In this document: positions 9,633-17,840 of the stretch, piece after piece
Layout: each line of letters starts with the position of its first letter
Position numbering within the stretch: position 1 is the first letter of the stretch
Assembly: GCA_027327085.1 (NCBI GenBank)
Contig: DAHWAT010000003.1
Span: 1-46,480, forward strand
From: Candidatus Saccharimonadota bacterium
GTDB lineage: Bacteria > Patescibacteriota > Saccharimonadia > Saccharimonadales > UBA4665
DNA: 46,480 nt
Direction: 5' to 3'
Translations under genes and position numbers: made by a program
Notes under the pieces: generated by a model
The model's input: only the letters and a program-made list of their open reading frames with translations
Told to the model about the DNA's origin: nothing
Databases searched by the model: none

Positions 9633-9971
9633 CTAACTGGCTTTAGCCAAAGCTTTTGCGTCTTTAGCTACTTTACGGTTGGCTTGTTTTTGAGCTGCAG
9701 CAGCCCGTTTTTCTTGAGCAGCTTTACCAGCAGCAGCCCTAGCTTTAAATTTATCGACGCGTCCTTCGATGTCTAGGATTCTTTCTTCACCGGTAAAGAA
9801 AGGGTGAGAAGCGCTGGTGATATGTACCTTAACTAGCGGGTAAGATTTGCCGTCTTCCCAGACGACTGTTTCTTCGCTCTTGGCGGTTGAGCGTGTTAGA
9901 AAACGAACACCGTTATTAAGGTCTTCGTAGACAACTAAATTATAATCAGTGGGGTGTAATGCTTGCTTCAT
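9633..9971 (-). CDS. rpmE2: 50S ribosomal protein L31 type B, with Ala/Lys-rich C-terminal extension
   Basis: MKQALHPTDYNLVVYEDLNNGVRFLTRST...YPLVKVHITSASHPFFTGEER. Confidence 0.9.
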   Translation of the reverse strand: MKQALHPTDYNLVVYEDLNNGVRFLTRSTAKSEETVVWEDGKSYPLVKVHITSASHPFFTGEERILDIEGRVDKFKARAAAGKAAQEKRAAAAQKQANRKVAKDAKALAKAS

Positions 9972-9981
9972 AAGAATTACT

Positions 9982-10011
9982 AGTATACAACAGAGTACTA
10001 AAGTTGGTCAA
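9982..10011 (-). promoter_or_regulatory. Promoter TTGACC-N18-TATACT for rpmE2
   Basis: Minus strand: TTGACC (10006-10011), 18-nt spacer, TATACT (9982-9987), about 10 nt to ATG. Confidence 0.6.
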
Positions 10012-10157
10012 CAGGGACTCTTGTCCAACGCAAAAAGATGCTGAACTTTTAGGTTGTGTGGCAGCATGAAAAAGTATGGAACTATTTTTGGATACCACAC
10101 ATATACCAACATTAAAACAAATGGCTGATTTTGCCAATGGTGTAGTAGAATCACATT

Positions 10158-10352
10158 ATGAAAACAGCCGGAGAAATAATAAAAGAAGCCAGACTTAAGA
10201 ACAACCTAACCCAATTAGAGTTAAACAAGAAGACTGGCTTAACACCTAATTCCATCGCTCGGATCGAACGAGACACACAAAAATCAACTTTTTCTTCACT
10301 TAAAAAATTATCCAAGGCTTTAGATATAGATATAAATAAGTTTCCGGACTAA
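10158..10352 (+). CDS. XRE-family HTH transcriptional regulator (64 aa)
   Basis: AGEIIKEARLKNNLTQLELNKKTGLTPNSIARIERDTQKSTFSSLKKLSKALDI. Confidence 0.88.
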   Translation: MKTAGEIIKEARLKNNLTQLELNKKTGLTPNSIARIERDTQKSTFSSLKKLSKALDIDINKFPD

Positions 10353-10356
10353 ATAT

Positions 10357-10962
10357 ATGTCTCAGCTACCACAATATTACGAATATTTAGCTCGCAATGG
10401 CGAGAGATCTGATACCCACCCATTTAAGTATATTGAAGAAGAAGCTAACTTTAATATTGGCTCGTTAGCCATCCCTGTTTTAGAATTTGATCCTTATACC
10501 TTTACCCCATTTGATTTCGGGATAGACTATGAGGGCATCCCAGTAGAAGAAATGCCCGACCATCCTGCTCTTTTAACAAGCATGTCAAGAATTATTGGAG
10601 GGCCGAAACTACATGATTGGGTAAAGACAAATCAAGTTGCTGTTAGTGAAACTTATCTCGTTATGGCATCAGTCTATAAAAAGTTTGTACCTAAACTAAC
10701 CAAAAAGCTAAGCAAGAGATCGACAAGTCTTTGGGGCTTTAATTCTGGCTTAACCAGAGCAGGAGATATCCACCTGCAGGTCATGGGAGATTGTGCATGC
10801 TCGGGACCAGACCCAGATGGTGATGTTATAGATGGACTTAATGAGGCTGGATATTCCGCATACTACTTACACAATACTGACACTCAAGCCCAAAGGACAA
10901 GTTTATATGCAGGACTAGGGCATTTAGCTAGATTAGCTTCTGATTCACCTTACAGTCCTTAA
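10357..10962 (+). CDS. Hypothetical protein, cotranscribed with XRE regulator
   Basis: 201-aa ORF starting 4 nt after the HTH gene stop; no family recognised. Confidence 0.65.
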   Translation: MSQLPQYYEYLARNGERSDTHPFKYIEEEANFNIGSLAIPVLEFDPYTFTPFDFGIDYEGIPVEEMPDHPALLTSMSRIIGGPKLHDWVKTNQVAVSETYLVMASVYKKFVPKLTKKLSKRSTSLWGFNSGLTRAGDIHLQVMGDCACSGPDPDGDVIDGLNEAGYSAYYLHNTDTQAQRTSLYAGLGHLARLASDSPYSP

Positions 10963-11063
10963 TTAGTCTCCATCCATACATTCTATCTTTCTGTGGTAGT
11001 GTTCGGATTTTAGTTTGAACTTAGACCCCGGAAAGTTATTGCCTGATATGGTATATTTGGATT

Positions 11064-11300
11064 ATGGCTAAAAAATCAAAAATTAATAGAAAAGCTTGGT
11101 TCTACAAGACCAGGGGCAGCTATTTACCGGCTAATAAATATGGTTGGTTAACCTACATACCTTTTATTGGCTATTTGGTATTTTCGTTCATAGTTGGTCT
11201 TAAAGATATTAATATAATTTGGGTAGCAACGCTGTTTATTTTGGCTAATTGGCTGGCTTCTGCCGCTATGATGACTTTACTGGCAATTCATAAAAGCTAA
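11064..11300 (+). CDS. Small membrane protein (78 aa)
   Basis: Two hydrophobic segments; TATATT box 11052-11057 six nt before ATG. Confidence 0.55.
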   Translation: MAKKSKINRKAWFYKTRGSYLPANKYGWLTYIPFIGYLVFSFIVGLKDINIIWVATLFILANWLASAAMMTLLAIHKS

Positions 11301-11347
11301 ATCCTTATGCTTGATTAATCTTGAAAATCGGTTATATATTATAGTTC

Positions 11348-11809
11348 ATGAGTGCACTTGAGACTAGTCTAATTGATCGGTATGAGTATATGTTGTTTGA
11401 AGATGGTCGGCTTCAGGGAGATAAAATTACGGTCAACGGAATTTATATAGCTATGTTTTCTTTGAATAGATTGGTTGAGGGCAAGGGGGCTCTTAAAAGG
11501 CCGGCACGAGTTACTGCGCTAAAGGAAGTTAAGCCAAATTCTGAAAAGCCACTACATATAGGTAAAATTGTATTATTAGGGGGCTCAGGTTCAACAGAAC
11601 AAGCAAGCAGAGAGCTTGACCTTTGTGTGGGTGATGGTTATTGGTTTAATGTTAGAACTTCTGTACAGCTAGAGGATTATGATAATGGTGGTCCATTGTT
11701 GGCTATGTCTGCTTATTTAAGAGGTCCCAGAGAAACAAGTAATGATAACTCCATGCAGGCCTTAGAAAGTAAGCGCCTAACCGAACCTCATTTAGCTATT
11801 GCCGCTTGA
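11348..11809 (+). CDS. Hypothetical protein (153 aa)
   Basis: ORF with promoter-like TTGATT (11311)-N18-TATATT (11335-11340) 7 nt before ATG; no family recognised. Confidence 0.6.
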   Translation: MSALETSLIDRYEYMLFEDGRLQGDKITVNGIYIAMFSLNRLVEGKGALKRPARVTALKEVKPNSEKPLHIGKIVLLGGSGSTEQASRELDLCVGDGYWFNVRTSVQLEDYDNGGPLLAMSAYLRGPRETSNDNSMQALESKRLTEPHLAIAA

Positions 11810-11821
11810 ATTAATCAGGCC

Positions 11822-11859
11822 AATCTGTTAAGCTTGCATTAGTATTAATTAAGCAGATT
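11822..11859 (+). promoter_or_regulatory. Hairpin in rpsB upstream region
   Basis: AATCTGTTAA (11822-11831) pairs with TTAAGCAGATT (11849-11859) with one bulge. Confidence 0.3.
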
Positions 11860-11930
11860 AGAGATTAATCCTCCTAGGCGTTGGTTCTTAGCCAATACCC
11901 AAGGCGTCTAATTGAAGAGAAAGGACTAAG

Positions 11931-12656
11931 ATGGCTACTTCTGAAGTAGATATTAAAGAATTATTAGCGGCTGGAGCACACTTTGGCCACAAAACTGAAC
12001 GTTGGCATCCCAAGATGGCGCCGTATATTCATTCCAAGCGCAACGACACACATATTATAGATTTAACTAAAACGGTTAATGGTTTAGAAAAAGCGCTTGC
12101 TTTTGTCCAAAAAATTGCTGCAGACGATAAACAAATACTTTTAGTCGGTACTAAAAGACAGGCCCAGGATTTGGTTAAACAAACCGCCCAGGCTATGAAT
12201 ATGCCCTATGTTACAGAACGTTGGTTGGGCGGTATGCTAACTAACTGGAACACTATAGGTAAACGAGTTCAGTACTTACAAAATCTTGAGAACAGAATGG
12301 CTAGCGGTGAACTAGCCAATAAATATTCAAAGCTCGAAGTTCAGCGTTTTCAAGAAGAAATTGATCAACTTAATAACCTATATGGCGGCATCAAAAGTCT
12401 CAATAAAAAACCTGGAGCAATCTTTATAGTAGATATTACCCATGATGCTAATGCCGTTAAAGAAGCACATAAGGTTGGCACGCCAATCATTGCCTTAGTC
12501 GATACTAACGCAGATCCTAGCCTGGTTAATTACCCTATACCGTCTAACGATGATGCTATTAAAACGATACAGCTAATGCTGAATTACCTACAACAAGCCT
12601 ACAACCAGGGTAAAGCTAAAACAAAAAGTTTAGACAAAGAGAAATTAACTAAATAA
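11931..12656 (+). CDS. rpsB: 30S ribosomal protein S2
   Basis: KELLAAGAHFGHKTERWHPKMAPYI...RWLGGMLTNW...PIIALVDTNADPSLVNYPIPSNDDA. Confidence 0.96.
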   Translation: MATSEVDIKELLAAGAHFGHKTERWHPKMAPYIHSKRNDTHIIDLTKTVNGLEKALAFVQKIAADDKQILLVGTKRQAQDLVKQTAQAMNMPYVTERWLGGMLTNWNTIGKRVQYLQNLENRMASGELANKYSKLEVQRFQEEIDQLNNLYGGIKSLNKKPGAIFIVDITHDANAVKEAHKVGTPIIALVDTNADPSLVNYPIPSNDDAIKTIQLMLNYLQQAYNQGKAKTKSLDKEKLTK

Positions 12657-12665
12657 GGAGTATGT

Positions 12666-13262
12666 ATGGCCGTCAATATTGAAGATGTAAAAAGACTAAA
12701 AAATTTAACTGGAGTTGGGCTAACAGACGCAAAAAGGGCCCTAGAAGAAACCAATGGTGATTATGATGCTGCTCTAGAGGCAATGCGCAAAAAAGGCTTA
12801 ACCAAAGCCGAAAAGCGTGGTGAAAGAGAAGCCAGGGCTGGTGTTATTGGTACCTATAATCATGACAATCGCATCGGTGTTTTAGTTGAAGTTAATTGCG
12901 AGACAGATTTTGTGGCTAGAAACGACCTATTTAAAGACTTAGTTAAAGACCTGAGTATGCATATTGCTGCCATGAACCCAGCTTATCTTAATCAAGAATC
13001 TATCCCTAAAGAAGATAAACTTAAAATTGAAAAGCAGTTTCTTGAAGCGGCGCAAGACAATAAGAAATCGGCCGAGATTACCTCGAAAATTGTCGAAGGG
13101 CAAATTAGTAAATATTTTAGTGAGCGTTGTTTACTTGACCAACCGTTTGTTAAAAATCCCGATCAAACAGTAGCTGATCTGGTGAAGGATCATGCGGCCC
13201 GTTTAGGTGAAAATATAGTTGTTAGGCGATTTGAGCGAATGGCGGTTGGTGAAATAAACTAA
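12666..13262 (+). CDS. tsf: Elongation factor Ts
   Basis: VKRLKNLTGVGLTDAKRALEE...VEVNCETDFVARND. Confidence 0.96.
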   Translation: MAVNIEDVKRLKNLTGVGLTDAKRALEETNGDYDAALEAMRKKGLTKAEKRGEREARAGVIGTYNHDNRIGVLVEVNCETDFVARNDLFKDLVKDLSMHIAAMNPAYLNQESIPKEDKLKIEKQFLEAAQDNKKSAEITSKIVEGQISKYFSERCLLDQPFVKNPDQTVADLVKDHAARLGENIVVRRFERMAVGEIN

Positions 13263-13293
13263 TAAAAAGCTTAAATTACTTTATAATAACAAT

Positions 13294-13857
13294 ATGAATT
13301 TAGATAACGTCGTCAGCAAAACCATCTTGAAAAACGATCAAGTCATCGATAAACTAAACGAGAGTTTAAACACTTTAAGGACCGGCAGAGCCAGTGCCAC
13401 TATGCTTGACGGAGTCAAAGTTGAAGCTTACGGCAGCCTAATGCCGCTTAAACAATTAGCTTCAGTAACTGCGCCTGAGGCTCAATTAATTCAAGTAACT
13501 CCTTTTGACCCGACTAATCTGGGGGCTATTGCTGCAGCTATCAGGAATGATGCCAGCTTGGGCTTTAATCCTTCCGACGATGGTCGAGTTGTTAGAATAG
13601 TCGTGCCTCCACTGACTGAGGAAAGGCGTAAAGAGCTAGCTAAGCAAATTGGTCAAAAACAAGAGGAGGCAATGATAGTTTTGCGTAATAACCGTCATGA
13701 AGCGATAGATTTTATTAACAAATCTAAAAACTCTAAAGCTATAAGTGAAGACGAGGCAAAAAGATTAATCAGCCAAATAGAGGATAATATAGTAAAAGTT
13801 AGAGCCAAGCTTGAATCTATGGCTAAAGCTAAAGAAAGCGACATTCTTAAGATATAG
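13294..13857 (+). CDS. frr: Ribosome recycling factor
   Basis: LNTLRTGRASATMLDGVKVEAYGSLMPLKQLASV...VPPLTEERRKELAKQ. Confidence 0.96.
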   Translation: MNLDNVVSKTILKNDQVIDKLNESLNTLRTGRASATMLDGVKVEAYGSLMPLKQLASVTAPEAQLIQVTPFDPTNLGAIAAAIRNDASLGFNPSDDGRVVRIVVPPLTEERRKELAKQIGQKQEEAMIVLRNNRHEAIDFINKSKNSKAISEDEAKRLISQIEDNIVKVRAKLESMAKAKESDILKI

Positions 13858-13870
13858 TTCTTCAAAAACT

Positions 13871-13914
13871 AACCTAAACATCTGACTAGCTTTATTAAAT
13901 GTTGATGTTTGGTT
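13871..13914 (+). terminator. Hairpin downstream of frr (possible weak terminator)
   Basis: AACC(T)AAACATC ... GATGTTTGGTT, 11 bp with one bulge; poor T-tract. Confidence 0.3.
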
Positions 13915-13968
13915 AATAATTTAAGCTTATACCCAGCAATAAACGTTAGCTTTGGTACAATATAAGTA

Positions 13969-15183
13969 ATGCCAGTTGTAATTCTGATCATAGGGATCAT
14001 CCTATTTATAGGGTTGATAGTTGTCCATGAATTTGGACACTTTATTGTGGCACGCCGTAATGGGGTAGACGTTGAAGAGTTTGGTATATTTTTCCCACCA
14101 CGCCTGTATCACCGTAAGACTAAAGCCGGTTGGATTTTCTCAATTAACCTTTTGCCGCTGGGCGGTTTTGTAAAGCTTAAAGGCGAACACGATAGTGATA
14201 CCGCCAAGGGCTCTTACGGAGCAGCCAGTTTATGGGTTAAGGCTAAGATTATGCTAGCTGGTGTGACAATGAATCTAGTCACGGCCTTTATACTATTTAC
14301 GATCCTAGGGGTTATTGGTATGCCTAGCGTTGTGCCAAACCAGTTTAAGATATCAAGCAATACTAAAACTTTCAGCCAGAAAGTTTTAATTGGTAGCGTC
14401 GAGAAAGGTTCGCCAGCAGCTAAGGCAGGGCTTAAATCTAACGATGAAATTACGGCTATCGGTAAAGTCGGTCAAAAACCTACCAAGGTTAGTAGTATTA
14501 CTAGTGTGCAATCTTTAACTAAACACTTGGCTGGTGATAAAGTTAATGTCTATTTTAAGAGGAGTGGTAAAAACTTGCTGGCAACTACCGTGCTTTTACC
14601 TAGCTCGATCGTGACGGCTAGTCAGCAGAGCTATATTAACAAGCTGAATCATACTAAATTGAACTGCGTTAATATAGCTCCTCCGAAAGGTTATTTGGGA
14701 GTTGAGCTTAGCCAGTATTCCCTAGAGCGTTCAACTTGGTCGGCACCAGTCAACGCGGCTGGCTTTAGTGTCCAAGCTACGGCCTTAACTTTCCAGGGGC
14801 TAGGACATGCTCTTGGTGGATTAGGTAGCTTAATCGCTGGTGCTGTAACTGGCAATGCGGTAGCAACAGCTAATGGACAATGTTCGGCCACTTCTCAAGT
14901 CGCTGGGCCAATTGGTATATTTGTGATCCTTAAAGATAGTGCCAGTCTAGGTTTTGATTTCATGCTATTTCTTATAGCAGTAATTTCTTTAACCCTAGCT
15001 ATTATGAATGTTTTACCGATACCGGCCTTAGATGGCGGCAGATTATGGTTAACGCTTTTTACTAGAGCCATTAAAAAACCGTTAAGTGCTAAAGCTGAAG
15101 AAATAATTATTGCTAGCAGCATGGCTGTGTTATTTGGTTTATTAATACTAATATCGATTTCTGATGTCCATAGATTCCTCTAA
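13969..15183 (+). CDS. rseP: RseP-like site-2 intramembrane zinc metalloprotease
   Basis: VVHEFGHFIVARRNGV (HExxH), PDZ-like region, NVLPIPALDGGRLW. Confidence 0.93.
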   Translation: MPVVILIIGIILFIGLIVVHEFGHFIVARRNGVDVEEFGIFFPPRLYHRKTKAGWIFSINLLPLGGFVKLKGEHDSDTAKGSYGAASLWVKAKIMLAGVTMNLVTAFILFTILGVIGMPSVVPNQFKISSNTKTFSQKVLIGSVEKGSPAAKAGLKSNDEITAIGKVGQKPTKVSSITSVQSLTKHLAGDKVNVYFKRSGKNLLATTVLLPSSIVTASQQSYINKLNHTKLNCVNIAPPKGYLGVELSQYSLERSTWSAPVNAAGFSVQATALTFQGLGHALGGLGSLIAGAVTGNAVATANGQCSATSQVAGPIGIFVILKDSASLGFDFMLFLIAVISLTLAIMNVLPIPALDGGRLWLTLFTRAIKKPLSAKAEEIIIASSMAVLFGLLILISISDVHRFL

Positions 15184-15937
15184 TCCCACTAGACCCAAAG
15201 CCAGCTGGATAGACGTGGTCTTAACTGTATTTCTAGGCATCGTCGCTCTTTTTGGTTCACAGCTTATAGCTGGTTTTATCATATCGCTTTATCCGTTAAT
15301 CAGACATTGGTCAGTAGCGCAGGGTAATAGTTGGTTAACTAATTCTATTTTTGCCCAATTTATATTTGTCTTATTAGCAGAGACTATAGCTGTTGGCGTT
15401 ATTATCTTCTTCCTGAAGAAAACTAAACGAGGTCTCTCCAGTATCGGTCTTAGAAGACCGGCTTGGACTGATCCTATTTTTGGGTTGATTGGCTTACCGG
15501 CTTACTTTGTGATTTATTTTGTGTTAGTCAATATTGTTATTCAACTAGCGCCGCATTTAAATGTAAACGAAAAACAGCAGATCGGGTTTACGGGTGCTAG
15601 CGGTGCTGGCAATATAATTTTAACCTTCATTGCTTTAGTGATCCTGCCGCCAATTGCTGAAGAAATAATCTTCAGAGGTTTAATTTATTCAAATTTAAGG
15701 AAAAAAATGAAAATGTGGCTAGCTGCGATTATCACCAGTTTGTTATTTGCGGCCGGTCATTTACCGGAAGGTGGTTCTGCCGGTCCACTCTATATCGCGG
15801 CTATTGATACCTTTTCATTAAGCTTAGTCCTAGTTTATTTAAGAGAAAAAACCGGGGGGCTATATGCCAGTATGACCTTGCATGCCTTAAAAAATTTAAT
15901 TGCCTTTATAGCTCTATTTGCGCTGCATCAACTCTAG
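15164..15937 (+). CDS. CPBP-family (CAAX/ABI-like) intramembrane metalloprotease
   Basis: AEEIIFRGLIYSNLRKK, ITSLLFAAGHL; polytopic; overlaps rseP by 20 bp. Confidence 0.85.
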   Translation: MSIDSSNPTRPKASWIDVVLTVFLGIVALFGSQLIAGFIISLYPLIRHWSVAQGNSWLTNSIFAQFIFVLLAETIAVGVIIFFLKKTKRGLSSIGLRRPAWTDPIFGLIGLPAYFVIYFVLVNIVIQLAPHLNVNEKQQIGFTGASGAGNIILTFIALVILPPIAEEIIFRGLIYSNLRKKMKMWLAAIITSLLFAAGHLPEGGSAGPLYIAAIDTFSLSLVLVYLREKTGGLYASMTLHALKNLIAFIALFALHQL

Positions 15938-15958
15938 CTTGTATAATTGTGATCATTC

Positions 15959-17209
15959 ATGAGACTTTCAAAACTTTTTACCAAAACTCTTCATTCAGCC
16001 CCTGCTGACGAGCAAGCGCTTAATGCACAGCTTCTAATTCGAGCCGGCTATATATATAAGGAAATGGCCGGAGTCTATGCTTATTTACCTTTAGGGCTTA
16101 AAGTTCAAGAAAACATTAAACGGATTGTAAGGGAAGAAATGAACGCCATAGGTGGCCAAGAGCTGATCATGACTAATCTGCAACGTTCAGACTTATGGCA
16201 AATAACGGATCGATGGGATGAGGCCAAAGTTGATGTTTGGTTTAAAACTAAGTTACAAAACGGTAGCGAGCTTGGGCTAGCTTGGTCTCACGAAGAACCT
16301 ATAACCGACATGATGAGAAACTACATCAGCAGTTACCGTGACTTGCCAATAAATGTTTATCAGTTTCAGACTAAGCTAAGAAACGAAGTACGCGCCAAAA
16401 GCGGCATAATGAGGGGTCGAGAATTTGTGATGAAGGATCTTTATTCATATTCTCTGGACGAAAAACAACATCAGGCTTTTTACGATTCGGTCATTGAAGC
16501 TTATCTCAGAATTTTTGAAAGAATAGGTATTGGTGATAAAACCTTTTTAACTTATGCGTCGGGCGGAGCTTTTACTAAGTTTAGCCATGAATTTCAAACT
16601 TTGACGCCGGCTGGGGAGGACGTGATTTATCTAAACCGGGAAAAACGTTTAGCTATCAATCAAGAAGTCTATAACGACGAAGTGATTAAGCATCTTAAAC
16701 TTAATCGAGCCGATATGGAGCAGCTTAAGGCTTCGGAGGTAGGTAATATATTTAGCTTTGGTACAGTTAAGAGTGAACAACTCGACCTAAGCTACACTTC
16801 CAAATCAGGCGACAAGCAATACGTGGTCATTGGCAGTTATGGCATCGGTATAACTAGACTAATTGGGGTTATAACTGAGCTTTTTGCCGATCAAAAAGGT
16901 CTAGTTTGGCCTGAAGCCATCGCCCCATATAAAGTTCATTTAATCAGAATCGGGCATAGCGATGAATTAACAAAAAAGGCCGATAAGCTGTATAAACTCT
17001 TGACTGACTCAAAAATTGAGGTAATATATGATGACCGTGACCTAAGAGTCGGCGAAATGCTTAAAGACGCTGATCTTCTAGGTATCCCCCACAGAGTAGT
17101 CGTAAGCGATAAAGGCCTAGCCAATAATACTCTGGAGTGGAAGAAAAGAACGGATAGCGAAGCTAAAATTATTAATGAAGCAGAGCTGGTTAGTATTCTA
17201 GAAAGTTAA
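15959..17209 (+). CDS. proS: Prolyl-tRNA synthetase, short form apparently lacking the INS editing domain
   Basis: Class II motifs FQTKLRNEVRAKSGIMRGREFVMKDLYSY and GSYGIGITRLIGVI; 416 aa. Confidence 0.92.
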   Translation: MRLSKLFTKTLHSAPADEQALNAQLLIRAGYIYKEMAGVYAYLPLGLKVQENIKRIVREEMNAIGGQELIMTNLQRSDLWQITDRWDEAKVDVWFKTKLQNGSELGLAWSHEEPITDMMRNYISSYRDLPINVYQFQTKLRNEVRAKSGIMRGREFVMKDLYSYSLDEKQHQAFYDSVIEAYLRIFERIGIGDKTFLTYASGGAFTKFSHEFQTLTPAGEDVIYLNREKRLAINQEVYNDEVIKHLKLNRADMEQLKASEVGNIFSFGTVKSEQLDLSYTSKSGDKQYVVIGSYGIGITRLIGVITELFADQKGLVWPEAIAPYKVHLIRIGHSDELTKKADKLYKLLTDSKIEVIYDDRDLRVGEMLKDADLLGIPHRVVVSDKGLANNTLEWKKRTDSEAKIINEAELVSILES

Positions 17210-17218
17210 AAAATAAAT

Positions 17219-17227
17219 TGCTATAAT
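17219..17227 (+). promoter_or_regulatory. Extended -10 promoter TGCTATAAT upstream of greA
   Basis: TGCTATAAT at 17219-17227. Confidence 0.5.
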
Positions 17228-17303
17228 AAAATCAGATTTTTTAAGTGAAAGTAAGGGTCTAGGACAATTACAAATCACCTAGTGATATAAGGAGTAGATT
17301 GCC

Positions 17304-17762
17304 GTGAAAAAGATGTACAGATTAACCAGGATGGGTGTAACCGAGCTTGAGACCGAACTGAAGACCTTGATCGATAAACGGGCAGCTATAGCTGACGCTA
17401 TCAAAAGCGCCAGAGAGCAGGGTGATTTAGCCGAGAATGCGGAATATCAGACGGCTCGTGAAGAACAAGAGCGCAATGAGACTAGAATCAGTGAAATAGA
17501 AAATATCTTGCAAAGCGTGGAGATTATTAAAAAACCTAAGGGTGATACCAAAGTTCAACTAGGTTCAACCGTTAAGCTAAAAAGCGATGGTAAGACCAAA
17601 CAGTTTCAGGTAGTAGGTACGGTAGAAGCCGATCCACTGAGTGGTAAAATATCTGATGAATCACCTATCGGTCGAGTTTTACTTGGTAAAAAGGTTGGCG
17701 ATACGGTTGAAATAAGCACAGTTAGCGATAAAACTACCTTTAAGATAGTTGATATCAGCTAG
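17304..17762 (+). CDS. greA: Transcription elongation factor GreA
   Basis: MYRLTRMGVTELETELKTL...AREQGDLAENAEYQTAREEQ...SPIGRVLLGKKVGD. Confidence 0.94.
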   Translation: MKKMYRLTRMGVTELETELKTLIDKRAAIADAIKSAREQGDLAENAEYQTAREEQERNETRISEIENILQSVEIIKKPKGDTKVQLGSTVKLKSDGKTKQFQVVGTVEADPLSGKISDESPIGRVLLGKKVGDTVEISTVSDKTTFKIVDIS

Positions 17763-17801
17763 CGCCCTTAATGATGGCTAAGCCTTAATCTGTTAAAACG
17801 G

Positions 17802-17830
17802 TTGTAAACCGCCGCTTATTCACTTATACT
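17802..17830 (+). promoter_or_regulatory. Promoter TTGTAA-N17-TATACT upstream of lysS
   Basis: TTGTAA 17802-17807, TATACT 17825-17830, 10 nt to ATG. Confidence 0.65.
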
Positions 17831-17840
17831 AAGCCCACAG

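Noticed and set aside
9946-10137. Minus-strand 63-aa ORF
   Set aside because: Overlaps the rpmE2 promoter and start; composition not protein-like
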